A stretch of 64,000 nt of DNA, from the NCBI GenBank assembly GCA_965229785.1, contig CBDDJS010000001.1:5270001-5334000 (forward strand), written 5' to 3'. The notes beneath the pieces were generated by a model. That model made no database searches and was not told the DNA's origin. It was given only the letters and a program-made list of their open reading frames with translations. The position numbers and the translations under genes are program-made. Positions 37,520-46,307 of the stretch are shown piece by piece; the first letter of the stretch is position 1, and every line of letters begins with the position of its first letter. Source of the DNA: JAWPMT01 sp965229785 (GTDB taxonomy: Bacteria; Bacteroidota; Bacteroidia; Cytophagales; Cyclobacteriaceae).

Positions 37520-38511
37520 GCGTTCATTACCTGATGATAAGCATATTGGAGTAATTCTTCTTTGGCAATCAAATTCATAGACAGTGGTAACTGGGCCAAG
37601 CCGATCAAACGGCGAATGATCTCCATACCTTCAAACTGTTGTAACAGTGATTGATCGATCTCAGAAGTATACGAATCCAGGATCAATGCGCGGATTGCCT
37701 CCGGTTGCTCCGCAAGTTTCAAGTGTGCCAGTAAAACTCCCAAATCAAATTCAGGTACGCCAAAGAAGCAGAATTCCGGATCAATCAACTGAAACCCTTT
37801 TTCGGTATTTAACCAACTGCCAGGATAGTAATCACCATGAAGCAGAGCATCCCCTCTACCCAAATAAACTTCACCAAGAGCAGAAGCCCTGGCTATCAAA
37901 GTATCGTCTGATTTATAGGTTCTGGATACTTCCTGTAAACCAGGGGTGATCCCATCCAGATCAAAGCCGTTCTCAGCCATCAAAGGAAGCTGGAAAATGT
38001 GTTGATGATTTAACTTCCGTAATTCTATATTCGTCGGAAATGCTTTAGCTACCTCCTTTGAAAAAGCATGTGAATGCAAAATATTCAGTGACGAACCAAT
38101 ATTTTTCGCCAATGTCTCTGAAAGTGTTTGATCCTTCTGATAGAGGAACGTGAAATCTGTGGCATCACCCAAGTCCTCCATGGCCATTAAATGCAGTTCC
38201 GCATCATAGCCAATGATGGCGGGCTGATGCTGTTGCAGATCTGAAATCTCCGAAACTAGCTGATAAAACTGCTGTTCCACATCAATCCGGGAGATAGGAG
38301 CTGGAATATCCGGGTACTTTACTACAAAATCGGTGGCTTGCTTTAAGATGATGGACCCTGAGGATGTAACTACTCGCAGAACACGATTCATATTGCCTTC
38401 TCCGGGCTTTTCGACATTGGATATTGAATCTTCAGGGGTTATCCACGATTGATGGTGCAGATAATCCGCAAGCTCATCGAGATTGATATTGGGAGTTAAT
38501 TCCATGTCCAT
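37516..38511 (-). CDS. Methylthioribose-kinase-like small-molecule kinase (APH fold)
   Basis: The 331-residue protein has an APH-type kinase fold: nucleotide loop EKPGEGNMNRVLRV, lysine in SIILKQATDFVVK, catalytic loop LLHGDYYPGSWL and metal-binding LIDPEFCFFGVPEFDLG. The HGD-x3-GS and IDPEF-x-F-G-x2-x-FD-G patterns match S-methyl-5-thioribose kinases better than aminoglycoside kinases. It would phosphorylate a ribose-like sugar at the 1-position or a related alcohol. Coupled by ATGA overlap to a ribosyl-hydrolase-like gene, which fits a ribose-containing substrate path. Assignment to methylthioribose itself is not certain. Confidence 0.75.
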   Translation of the reverse strand: MDMELTPNINLDELADYLHHQSWITPEDSISNVEKPGEGNMNRVLRVVTSSGSIILKQATDFVVKYPDIPAPISRIDVEQQFYQLVSEISDLQQHQPAIIGYDAELHLMAMEDLGDATDFTFLYQKDQTLSETLAKNIGSSLNILHSHAFSKEVAKAFPTNIELRKLNHQHIFQLPLMAENGFDLDGITPGLQEVSRTYKSDDTLIARASALGEVYLGRGDALLHGDYYPGSWLNTEKGFQLIDPEFCFFGVPEFDLGVLLAHLKLAEQPEAIRALILDSYTSEIDQSLLQQFEGMEIIRRLIGLAQLPLSMNLIAKEELLQYAYHQVMNA

Positions 38512-38587
38512 TGAACAAACGAAGATGCGGAATAATTCTTGGATTTACATGAAGCATAAAAGGAGCCATCTCTTCAACCCTGAGATC

Positions 38588-40240
38588 TTAAAATCGTGAG
38601 CTTACGATGCGTGTATCGGACCGGGCCCAGCTTTGTAAGAAATCAGTTTCGATCTCATCAAAAGGTTTTCCCTGTGCTTTCAGCGCTTCTCGTAAACCAT
38701 ATAAGGACCAACCATTGTGTGGATGATCCGCTACTTCTTCCCGGTAAGTTTTCTCAGCTAAATCATATTGTCCCAATTCCAACTGCAGTGCTCCAAGCCA
38801 GTGCCGAATGGAAAAGGGCATCGGTTCTGGTTCGCTGTACGGGAGGGCATCTTCCATTTTTACACCTTCCTGAAACAATTGAATGGCTCGTAGTTTATCG
38901 CCTTCACTCCAAGCGATTTCTCCTTCGAGGATTTTGGCCATCACCTTCAATACAGGAGCCCCCGGTGCAAATCGATACCGACCAGTAGTTGTATCTGCGG
39001 TGTTTTGTACGCGCTTGAGATAGAGCCTGGCGAAATCGGATTCCTCATTTTTTAAATGAGCATAGCCTCTACAGAAATCCCAAATGCTATTTTCGACGAC
39101 CGCCCCATTGGGCTTTTCCATATCCAGAATATCATCGAACCTGCCGAAACGTAATGCGGTAAGCGCATGTTGGTAATTATCATCTGTCAACTTCTGAAAA
39201 TCGCGCCCAGCTTGCATCGCAATAGCACCCTGGCCATCATAGGAAGCGGCATACAAAAGCATATGGAGGTTATGACCAGGATAAGTCGCGATAGCCGCTC
39301 CACCCTCCTGAGCCAGTTTATCCGTTTGCGAAGCCTGCAAATTCGCTTTTACACCGTCTCCCCATCGGCCAATTTCATTATAAGTGTGAGATGGCATATG
39401 ATTGATATGACTGGCACCTGGAATGGTACTCCCAAGGTAGTCTGCACAAGATTCTGCTAGCTCAGGGTAATCTGTGGATTCGGTAGCATGAATGTATAAG
39501 TGGCATGCACCTGGGTGTTTGATATTTTTGGCTAAGACATGCTCCAACGCAGCATGAATTTTCATTAGCCGGGGATTATCCATTTCCCGGGTTCCGGCTC
39601 TGGGTTCAAGAAGAAAAAGGGCATCTGCATAAAGCGTAGCAACATCCAAATCATCGGGAAAGCGCTGATAAACCGATTCCATGGCGTCTGCATACAAAGA
39701 ATCCTGGTTTCTTCGGGTTTCATAATTGAAATCCTCTACGTATCTGACCTGCATAGCTTCTATCAATGCCCGGTCAACGTCAGTCGTATTTTCATCTAAC
39801 AAGGATATGGCTTTCTTAATCGCTTCTAAGGCCAGCGGCGCTTTGTCCGCTTTCATGTGACTATTAATATATGATCCTAATGCCCAGGCTTCTCCCCAAT
39901 AGCACATGACACAGGCAGGGTCTTCCTCTTGCGCTTCCCGAAAAGAGCTGATGGCTTCATTGATCGCGAAAGCGTATCTAAGTTGGAACCCCTGATCAAA
40001 GAATTGCTGTGCCTTTTGACTTTTGGTTTGAACAGGCCGTGAGAAAACACCCATGGCTTCAGGAATCAAGTCGATAGGTTTGATCACATAAGCTTCCTTC
40101 GGAACGGGCGCACTAGGTGGTGTGCCGCAAGTGGCTATGTCTTTGTTGGTATTGCTTTCAGCTATTTTTTCAGCAACTTCTTTTTGCGTACAGGCAATTG
40201 TCAGTATAGAAAGTAAGGCAGTGATATAAATGCTTCTCAT
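38588..40240 (-). CDS. TPR-repeat lipoprotein
   Basis: Signal peptide with lipobox LTIAC; the mature protein of about 530 residues is helical with several TPR-like repeats (AQQFFDQGFQLRYAFAINEAISSFREA, LEAIKKAISLLDE, IQLFQEGVKMED, LGQYDLAEKTYREEV). Conserved-looking central elements are HLYIHATESTDYP and GASHINHMPSHTYNEIGRW, rich in His and Cys (EEDPACVMCYWG, a CxxC pair). Proteins of this type are widespread and unstudied; the His/Cys pattern could bind a metal. It probably acts in the periplasm. Confidence 0.82.
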   Translation of the reverse strand: MRSIYITALLSILTIACTQKEVAEKIAESNTNKDIATCGTPPSAPVPKEAYVIKPIDLIPEAMGVFSRPVQTKSQKAQQFFDQGFQLRYAFAINEAISSFREAQEEDPACVMCYWGEAWALGSYINSHMKADKAPLALEAIKKAISLLDENTTDVDRALIEAMQVRYVEDFNYETRRNQDSLYADAMESVYQRFPDDLDVATLYADALFLLEPRAGTREMDNPRLMKIHAALEHVLAKNIKHPGACHLYIHATESTDYPELAESCADYLGSTIPGASHINHMPSHTYNEIGRWGDGVKANLQASQTDKLAQEGGAAIATYPGHNLHMLLYAASYDGQGAIAMQAGRDFQKLTDDNYQHALTALRFGRFDDILDMEKPNGAVVENSIWDFCRGYAHLKNEESDFARLYLKRVQNTADTTTGRYRFAPGAPVLKVMAKILEGEIAWSEGDKLRAIQLFQEGVKMEDALPYSEPEPMPFSIRHWLGALQLELGQYDLAEKTYREEVADHPHNGWSLYGLREALKAQGKPFDEIETDFLQSWARSDTRIVSSRF

Positions 40241-40291
40241 CGGTCAGGTGGATCAACCTAAAGATACACACAGAATTTCAATGCCTGCTGG

Positions 40292-41362
40292 TCACTCAAC
40301 CGCGCCAAGTATGCCCAGAAGAAAATCATAAGCCCGGGAATGGCCATATCGGGGGCCATAAGCGGTGGAAGTAAGAGCGATTACCAATTCTTGCTCGGGA
40401 ACAATGATCAACTGATTTCCCCCTCTTCCCGAAGCCCATAAATAATCGAATGTCTTACCATTTATGACTTGCTGTTTCTTGTACCACAACATGCCATAGC
40501 TATCCGTCAGCTCCCAATAATCAGTGAGGTCAAATGCCTTTCTAGCGATTAATTGCTGAACGTATAAAGGGTCTACGATTTGCTTTTTACCCCATTTGCC
40601 TTCATTGGTAATCAAGACTCCCAACTTTGCAAAATCCAGTGTCGATAAGTAAAGATTTCCGGCACCACCCGTTTGGTTAGCAGCATTGGTATACCAATAA
40701 AATTCCGTAATGCCCAAAGGGCTAAAAACATATTTTTCGGCAAAGTCCCGAAGGCTCATACCTGAAGTTTCTTCGATGATCGCGCCCACTAATACGGCAT
40801 TGATATCTGCATAAATCCATTTCTTTCCTGGCTCTCGGGCCAAAGGGATACTTAGCAAATAAGAGACCCATTCGTCTCGTCCAATCCACCTTCCTGCGTG
40901 TCCAGGTGTTTGAAAATCGTCGGTATCAGCATCAAGTCCTGAGGCCATATCCAGTAAATGATTGATCTTAATTTTCTTAAAATCATCATGTAGGGTTGGG
41001 TAATTCTCTTTTGGGAAGAAGGAATAAACATCCTGTTCTACACTTTTGACCAACCCTTCTTTAATCGCAACGCCCAATAACAAAGACGTAATGCTTTTTC
41101 CCGTAGATCGAACATCGAGCAAGTGATTGCGCCAAAACGTATTAAAGTACCACTCAATAGCAATTTGACGGTCTTTGAGGACAACCAATCCCACAAAATC
41201 CTTATGAGTAGTATTTTCTATTTGTTGATAAAGCGCGTTAATCGCCTTTTGATTGAACCCCGCTTCTGCCGGATTGACCTCAGGAAGATCAGGAACCGGA
41301 GGCCGTTGCGCGAACAAGCCAATGCTTAAACACCCAAAGCAAAGAAGGAAGATAAGTTTCAT
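40292..41362 (-). CDS. Serine hydrolase, beta-lactamase/penicillin-binding-protein family
   Basis: Signal peptide (about 1-18, ending LFAQ). The S-x-x-K motif is in DVRSTGKSITSLLLG, the second motif is YADIN (usual Y-x-N has Asp here) and the third region is ASGRGGNQLIIVPEQELVI. This fits the class C-like serine hydrolases (esterase or D-aminopeptidase type) that act on peptides or esters in the periplasm; resistance activity is not implied. The Asp in the second motif is a recurrent variant in such non-lactamase members. Six bases downstream of the K+ channel gene, so probably co-transcribed. Confidence 0.85.
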   Translation of the reverse strand: MKLIFLLCFGCLSIGLFAQRPPVPDLPEVNPAEAGFNQKAINALYQQIENTTHKDFVGLVVLKDRQIAIEWYFNTFWRNHLLDVRSTGKSITSLLLGVAIKEGLVKSVEQDVYSFFPKENYPTLHDDFKKIKINHLLDMASGLDADTDDFQTPGHAGRWIGRDEWVSYLLSIPLAREPGKKWIYADINAVLVGAIIEETSGMSLRDFAEKYVFSPLGITEFYWYTNAANQTGGAGNLYLSTLDFAKLGVLITNEGKWGKKQIVDPLYVQQLIARKAFDLTDYWELTDSYGMLWYKKQQVINGKTFDYLWASGRGGNQLIIVPEQELVIALTSTAYGPRYGHSRAYDFLLGILGAVE

Positions 41363-41368
41363 GTGGCG

Positions 41369-42418
41369 TTAACTCATCCTCCCCTGATGTACGCCAAAGA
41401 TTTCGATGAGTTTTTCATGGGCATGACCTACCGTCATCACTACGAGAAAATCACCCATTTCAACCATTACATCATTGGAGGGATTAGCAATGACCTCCCT
41501 TTTGCCTTTCCGGGTCTTACTAATCCCAATAAGGATTACGTCATGATCTTTTTTCATCGCGTAGAAGACCTCATGACAGGGCATTCCCAGGTATGGATTT
41601 CCTTCCAAAACTTCGAATTCCTGATTATCAAAGTCCGTTTCTCTGCCTTTTGAACTAATCAGGTCCAGGTTTATTTCAGCAACATCCGGTTCAAATATGT
41701 AGCTGGCCACCAATTTAGAGACGATCTCATTTCGTGCAATAACGTAAGTAACCCCTGCCGCCTGAAAGGTGCCCTTGAGTTTTGTGTTTTTAAGAGAGAC
41801 AACAATATCCACATCCGGTAATTGCGTACGAATATTGATGCTTTCTGTAAGGGAGTCACCATCATTGTCAAACGCCAGAAAGAACACGGAAGATTTTTCG
41901 GCATTCAATCTGTCGAAGATCTCCGCATTTTCCAGATCCGAAAACAGAACAAAAACCTCTTCATTTCCCCAGTGATCATATATCAGGTCAACTTCGTCTT
42001 TCTTATCCGTCAAGATGGCGATTTTCTTTTTCGCGCTAATGACCTCTTCCGCAACGAGTTTGCTGAAATCATTCCAGCCGTAGAAGATGACGTGATTTTC
42101 GAAATCCGTCCCTTTATAGCCGAGCCTTTTTTCTTCTAACATGGATTGAACTTGATTTGAGATGGAACTTATAATAAAACCCAGAACGCCAAGGCTGGCA
42201 AAGACATAGATGTAGCCAATGATCTTACCCCCGACGCTCGCCGGATATAAATCTCCGTATCCAACCGTAGTAAGGGTGACAATCATGTACCAGATTGCAT
42301 TACCCAGTGTATCGATCCCGGAACCTGCCTCTTTTTCAAAATAAACCAGCAACAGGTTCAGGCCAATAACGAGTAGTAAAATACCTAGAGAAACTAATCT
42401 TGTCTGGAGTTTAGACAT
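41369..42418 (-). CDS. Two-helix potassium channel with RCK (TrkA-N, TrkA-C) domains
   Basis: Membrane helix 1 (about 8-26), pore loop with selectivity filter TVGYGD at 51-56, helix 2 (about 62-83), then a TrkA-N/RCK domain (HVIFYGWNDFSKLVAEEVI, although the glycine motif is G-W-N rather than G-x-G) and a TrkA-C domain near 255-345 (YLGMPCHEVFYAMKKDHDVILIGI). This is the MthK-type layout for ligand-gated K+ flux across the inner membrane. The degenerate nucleotide motif suggests that NAD binding may be lost. Confidence 0.88.
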   Translation of the reverse strand: MSKLQTRLVSLGILLLVIGLNLLLVYFEKEAGSGIDTLGNAIWYMIVTLTTVGYGDLYPASVGGKIIGYIYVFASLGVLGFIISSISNQVQSMLEEKRLGYKGTDFENHVIFYGWNDFSKLVAEEVISAKKKIAILTDKKDEVDLIYDHWGNEEVFVLFSDLENAEIFDRLNAEKSSVFFLAFDNDGDSLTESINIRTQLPDVDIVVSLKNTKLKGTFQAAGVTYVIARNEIVSKLVASYIFEPDVAEINLDLISSKGRETDFDNQEFEVLEGNPYLGMPCHEVFYAMKKDHDVILIGISKTRKGKREVIANPSNDVMVEMGDFLVVMTVGHAHEKLIEIFGVHQGRMS

Positions 42419-42478
42419 GAAATACTTCGTTCTTAGAATAGGAAATTTAGTGCGAATTCAGAAGCGGATCAAATAAGA

Positions 42479-43267
42479 TTACCAATTCTCTTTGATCAAT
42501 TTCAGCAATTCGGGTTGGACAGCCCCACCTGCCACTAATTCCCTTCCATGAAGCGCGTCATTACCTCCTGAAAAGTCTGTCACCGTACCCCCTGCTTCTT
42601 GCACGATGATGATCCCGGCGGCCACATCCCAGGCATTCAGGTTATATTCAAAAAAGGCTTCACAACGACCACATGCCACGTAAGCCAAATCCGTAGCGGC
42701 GCTACCTAACCTGCGTAATCCATGAGAATTTCGCATAAGTTCATTAAGGATGGCCAGGTATTCTTTGATCTTGGAGAAATTGTAGATTGGAAAACCTGTG
42801 GCAAACAGGCTGTCGTCAATCGCAGCGGCTTGTGAAACAGCAATAGCAGAGCCATTCATGTAGGCCCCGCCACCTTTCCAGGCATAAAAAGCTTCATCCC
42901 GAGTCACTTCATAAATGACCCCAAGGATCATTTCGTTTCCTTGGGAAAGGCCGATGCTAACCGCATAGCCGGGCATGCTATGAACGAAGTTAGTTGTGCC
43001 ATCAAGCGGATCTATGATCCAGGTAAATTCCGTTTGTTTTTGTTCAACTGTCTTCTCTTCCGTCAAAAATCCCGCTTCGGGAACCAAGGATTTCAGACCT
43101 TCGACAATGATTTTTTCCGCCCCCTTATCAACATAGGAAACAAGATCACTTTTCCCTTTTAGTTCCACCTTAGACAAGTCGAAATCGGCGGACTCTTTAG
43201 AGATAAACTCGCCGGCTTGTTTGGCTATCTGAACGACGGAAGGGGTAAGTTTCGCGAGATCTTGCAT
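42479..43267 (-). CDS. Inositol monophosphatase family protein (SuhB-like)
   Basis: The 262-residue protein shows all signatures: GFLTEEKT (metal ligand Glu), WIIDPLDGTTNFVHSMPGY, and WDVAAGIIIVQEAGG. These bind two or three Mg ions and hydrolyse sugar or inositol phosphates. Bacterial SuhB also modulates rRNA transcription; whether this one does cannot be read here. Preceded by an intergenic spacer and followed by a toxin-antitoxin pair on the same strand. Confidence 0.9.
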   Translation of the reverse strand: MQDLAKLTPSVVQIAKQAGEFISKESADFDLSKVELKGKSDLVSYVDKGAEKIIVEGLKSLVPEAGFLTEEKTVEQKQTEFTWIIDPLDGTTNFVHSMPGYAVSIGLSQGNEMILGVIYEVTRDEAFYAWKGGGAYMNGSAIAVSQAAAIDDSLFATGFPIYNFSKIKEYLAILNELMRNSHGLRRLGSAATDLAYVACGRCEAFFEYNLNAWDVAAGIIIVQEAGGTVTDFSGGNDALHGRELVAGGAVQPELLKLIKENW

Positions 43268-43297
43268 TTGTATGAATAGGAAAATTAAGACATCATT

Positions 43298-43594
43298 TCA
43301 CAGCCCGAAAGTAGTTGGATTAATCTTATTTGGTCGAAGGCTAATCACTTCAACGGAATCCTCATTTACCTTGTAATAAATACTTGTCTGTTTGCTGAAC
43401 ACACATTTTCTAAGCCCAGATCGATGAGTAGAAGCACGATACATCATGGGCATTTTTGAAATTTGAATGAAGGTTTTTGTAAGCTTTCTGTTAATTTCTT
43501 GTGCTTTTTTCTTGCCAAATCTCAACTCAATAGCTTCTAATAATAAAATCCTTTCATATTGAGCACGTTGAGAAAAGACAATTCTATAAGTCAA
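43298..43594 (-). CDS. RelE/ParE-family toxin
   Basis: A 98-residue basic protein with the RelE/ParE fold: MTYRIVFSQRAQYERILLLEAIELRFG, helices with KKAQEINRKLTKTFIQISKMP, then RKCVFSKQTSIYYKVNEDSVEVISLRPNK. Members cut mRNA at the ribosome or poison gyrase; which of the two cannot be decided. The antitoxin gene lies two bases upstream, the standard type II order. Confidence 0.85.
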   Translation of the reverse strand: MTYRIVFSQRAQYERILLLEAIELRFGKKKAQEINRKLTKTFIQISKMPMMYRASTHRSGLRKCVFSKQTSIYYKVNEDSVEVISLRPNKINPTTFGL

Positions 43595-43596
43595 GG

Positions 43597-43833
43597 TTAA
43601 TCTTTAAAATTAAAACGTTCCATAATTTCTCTTTCCGCTTCTTCGAAAGGAACTGATTCACCCTTTTCTAATTGCTGTATACCTTCATCGATGGCTTGTT
43701 GATCTTCAACGGATAATGTTTCCCAAAAATCCGTTTCATCCTCAAGAATAGCTTTTACTTGTGCTAAAACATCTTCCTTTTGGGTATTCAGAAGCATTTG
43801 CATCAATTCCAATTTGGTCGCTTGAATATCCAT
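43597..43833 (-). CDS. Antitoxin partner of the RelE/ParE toxin
   Basis: A 78-residue acidic protein with an N-terminal helix (MDIQATKLELMQMLLNTQKEDVLAQVKAILE) and a C-terminal acidic tail (LEKGESVPFEEAEREIMERF), typical of Bacteroidetes RelE-family antitoxins that wrap around the toxin. It lacks a clear DNA-binding HTH, so operon autoregulation is not evident. First gene of the pair. Confidence 0.8.
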   Translation of the reverse strand: MDIQATKLELMQMLLNTQKEDVLAQVKAILEDETDFWETLSVEDQQAIDEGIQQLEKGESVPFEEAEREIMERFNFKD

Positions 43834-43891
43834 ATCTGTATTTTCTACAAATTAGTGAATTCCATTGATAGATTGCTATTGATTAAGAACA

Positions 43892-44122
43892 TCAAAGTAA
43901 CTCATCAATCGCCTGCGCCAGATTCCGATCATTATCAGTCACCACATTTCCCGCATCATGCGTCGTGAGCTCGATGGTCACCCTGTTGTAGACATTCGAC
44001 CAATTAGGGTGGTGGTCCATCTTTTCAGCGATGATCGCCACTTGCGTCATGAAGCCAAAGGCCTCAACAAAGTTCTTGAACTCGAACGTACGGCTTAGTT
44101 TATTGTCTGCTTCTGTCCACAT
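43892..44122 (-). CDS. 4a-hydroxytetrahydrobiopterin dehydratase (pterin dehydratase family)
   Basis: The 76-residue protein carries the catalytic EKMDHHPNWSNVYNRVTIELTTHDAG, with the HHP motif and the following Asp/His that dehydrate 4a-hydroxypterin. It is shorter than most members (about 95-110), missing the N-terminal strand. No aromatic amino acid hydroxylase is seen nearby. Starts 11 bases after the DUF493 gene and is probably co-transcribed with it. Confidence 0.85.
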   Translation of the reverse strand: MWTEADNKLSRTFEFKNFVEAFGFMTQVAIIAEKMDHHPNWSNVYNRVTIELTTHDAGNVVTDNDRNLAQAIDELL

Positions 44123-44133
44123 AATCTTTTAGG

Positions 44134-44394
44134 TTAAAGTGAAAGTACGCCTTCAATTTTGGCGACCTCAGTATAAACAGCAATCACTTCGTCACTATTT
44201 TTCATTGCTGCTTTTAACGTGATACTGGTGTATTTTTTGCCACTGCTGGCTTTATAAGACAAATCGCCTTTTGGCAGAAGGGCAACTACCTGATCCTTTC
44301 TCTCTTCAGGAATGATAAATTTGAAAGTATAGGGTCCCGGAAAATCATGTTGCGCTTCCAGTTTTTCACGAAAAGATTGAGGATCTACACTCAT
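44134..44394 (-). CDS. DUF493 family protein (YbeD-like)
   Basis: An 86-residue alpha-beta protein with the ferredoxin-like pattern of DUF493: GPYTFKFIIPEERKDQVVALLP and KYTSITLKAAMKNSDEVIAVYTEVAKIEGVLSL. The family resembles ACT-like regulatory domains. Housekeeping gene of unknown biochemical role; first gene of a two-gene unit with the pterin dehydratase, with a promoter-like element at 44420-44427. Confidence 0.85.
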   Translation of the reverse strand: MSVDPQSFREKLEAQHDFPGPYTFKFIIPEERKDQVVALLPKGDLSYKASSGKKYTSITLKAAMKNSDEVIAVYTEVAKIEGVLSL

Positions 44395-44419
44395 GCTAAT
44401 ATTTTAAGGTTTATCAATA

Positions 44420-44427
44420 CAAAATTA
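44420..44427 (-). promoter_or_regulatory. TAnnTTTG -7 element before the DUF493 operon
   Basis: On the minus strand the sequence reads TAATTTTG, a full match to the Bacteroidetes -7 consensus, about 25 bases before the ATG at 44394. No good -33 TTTG was found. Confidence 0.4.
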
Positions 44428-44743
44428 TAGTATCCGTCGTAGGAGAATTCATTCAGAAGGATAAAGGTTCAAATTAGAAATCCGGAAAACGCTTAAGTTA
44501 ATCCAGCATAAAAGTGTCTGCCATTCTTGCCATTCTCGAATGGGACATAGTTCAGGAATCTCAATGTCGAATTGAACCAATTAAGCAGGAGATTCCGGTA
44601 TTCGCCTGTGGCCGGTGCCATCGTATTGACGTTATCATTTTTATGGGCTTAATCTAAGAACATCGGCCCCCCACAAGTGAGGAAATTGAATCCGATCTTT
44701 TGAAGGAATATGTTCTGATGATTCTTTCTTAAGCTGATAAATT

Positions 44744-44751
44744 TATTTTTG
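44744..44751 (+). promoter_or_regulatory. TAnnTTTG -7 element directly before glyS
   Basis: TATTTTTG ends only four bases before the ATG at 44756. If used, transcription would begin at or within a few bases of the start codon, giving a leaderless mRNA. Confidence 0.4.
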
Positions 44752-44755
44752 CGGC

Positions 44756-46303
44756 ATGGCAAACACAGACGATGCTGCAACACTGAAAAATATCGCAGCG
44801 CACTGCAAGGAATACGGCTTTATTTTCCCTTCAAGTGACATTTACGATGGTCTCAGTGCCACGTATGATTATGGTCCCTACGGGTCAGAATTAAAAAACA
44901 ACATCAAACAATACTGGTGGCAGGCCATGACGCGGCTCAACCCTAATATCGTGGGAATTGATGCGGCTATTTTCATGCACCCTACGACCTGGAAGGCTTC
45001 CGGTCATGTCGATGCATTCAATGATCCTTTGATCGATAATAAGGATTCCAAAAAGCGATACCGAGCAGATGTCTTGATCGAAGATCAAATTGCCAAGATT
45101 GAAGGCAAGATCAAGAAAGAGGTCACCAAAGCAGCCAAACGATTCGGAGACTCCTTTGATGAAGCACAGTTTGTGTCCACCAATCCTCGGGTAGTTGGCT
45201 ATAAAGAGCAAATCACGGCCATTGAAAACCGCATGAAAGCGGCGATGGAAAGTGGAGACCTCTCCGACATGAAAACTTTGATCGAGGAATTGGGCATTGC
45301 TGACCCAGTCTCAGGATCGAAGAACTGGACCGATGTGCGTCAATTCAATTTGATGTTTTCTACAGAAATGGGTTCTGTGGCCGGGGAAGCAGGCAAAATC
45401 TATCTAAGGCCAGAAACCGCACAGGGAATTTTCGTGAATTTCTCCAATGTGCAGAAAACGGCCCGTATGAAGCCTCCATTTGGTATTGCCCAGATCGGTA
45501 AGGCCTTCCGAAATGAGATCATCGCCCGACAGTTCATCTTTCGAATGCGTGAGTTCGAACAGATGGAGATGCAATTCTTTGTCAAACCTGGTGAAGAAAT
45601 GGAGTGGTATGAGCATTGGAAAGAAAAGCGGATCAATTGGCATAAAGCGCTTGGACTGGGAAATGATCGCTATCGATTCCACGACCACCTGAACCTGGCA
45701 CACTACGCCAATGCGGCTTGCGATATTGAATATGACTTCCCCATGGGATTCAAAGAACTGGAAGGCATCCACTCTCGAACGGATTTCGACCTAAAAGCAC
45801 ATGAGGAGCATTCTGGTAAGAAATTGCAATTCTTTGATACGGAAGCGAATCAAAGCTATGTGCCCTATGTGGTAGAAACATCTATCGGTCTGGATCGCAT
45901 GTTCCTGGCGGTTTTGTCGGCTTCTTACAAAGAAGAGACACTGGAAGATGGTTCCAAGCGCACTGTGCTGGCCATTCCTCCTGCCCTGGCGCCTAATAAA
46001 TTGGCGATACTGCCTTTAGTTAATAAAGATGGTCTTCCTGAAGTAGCAAATAAGATAGTTCAGGATCTCCAAATTGATTTCACCTTGCAATATGACGCCA
46101 AGGATGCCATAGGTAAGCGCTACCGAAGACAAGATGCCATTGGTACCCCCTATTGCATCACCGTAGATCACCAAACGCTGGAAGACCAGACGGTAACGCT
46201 TAGAGAACGTGATAGTATGGCTCAAGAGCGCGTGGCCATCAGTTCACTGAGCGACACAGTAAGCAAAAAAGTAAGTTTAAAAGAATTGCTGAAGCAGATA
46301 TAA
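44756..46303 (+). CDS. glyS: Glycine--tRNA ligase, single-chain (dimeric) type
   Basis: The 515-residue protein is the eukaryote-like/archaeal-type class II glycyl-tRNA synthetase used by Bacteroidetes: N-terminal CKEYGFIFPSSDIYDGLSATYDYGPYG, motif 2 region AFRNEIIARQFIFRMREFEQMEMQFF, motif 3 TSIGLDRMFLAVL, and an anticodon-binding C-terminal domain (about 410-515: LAPNKLAILPLVNKDG, RRQDAIGTPYCITVDH). It charges tRNA-Gly. ATG at 44756 is set by the start of conserved sequence. Housekeeping gene heading a plus-strand run with MtfA-like and CPBP genes. Confidence 0.95.
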   Translation: MANTDDAATLKNIAAHCKEYGFIFPSSDIYDGLSATYDYGPYGSELKNNIKQYWWQAMTRLNPNIVGIDAAIFMHPTTWKASGHVDAFNDPLIDNKDSKKRYRADVLIEDQIAKIEGKIKKEVTKAAKRFGDSFDEAQFVSTNPRVVGYKEQITAIENRMKAAMESGDLSDMKTLIEELGIADPVSGSKNWTDVRQFNLMFSTEMGSVAGEAGKIYLRPETAQGIFVNFSNVQKTARMKPPFGIAQIGKAFRNEIIARQFIFRMREFEQMEMQFFVKPGEEMEWYEHWKEKRINWHKALGLGNDRYRFHDHLNLAHYANAACDIEYDFPMGFKELEGIHSRTDFDLKAHEEHSGKKLQFFDTEANQSYVPYVVETSIGLDRMFLAVLSASYKEETLEDGSKRTVLAIPPALAPNKLAILPLVNKDGLPEVANKIVQDLQIDFTLQYDAKDAIGKRYRRQDAIGTPYCITVDHQTLEDQTVTLRERDSMAQERVAISSLSDTVSKKVSLKELLKQI

Positions 46304-46307
46304 CCTC

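Larger units (their letters stand above)
44395..44755. other. Intergenic region of 361 bases with divergent promoter elements
   Basis: It holds a TAnnTTTG-type element on each side (minus at 44420-44427, plus at 44744-44751) serving DUF493 and glyS. The middle part has a short direct repeat (GCCATTCT twice near 44522-44537) and a small hairpin but no ORF, tRNA or riboswitch that I can support. Confidence 0.5.

Noticed and set aside
40292..41362. Beta-lactamase resistance gene
   Set aside because: It has the serine hydrolase fold, but the Y-x-N motif is altered to Y-A-D and the third motif fits esterase or peptidase relatives.
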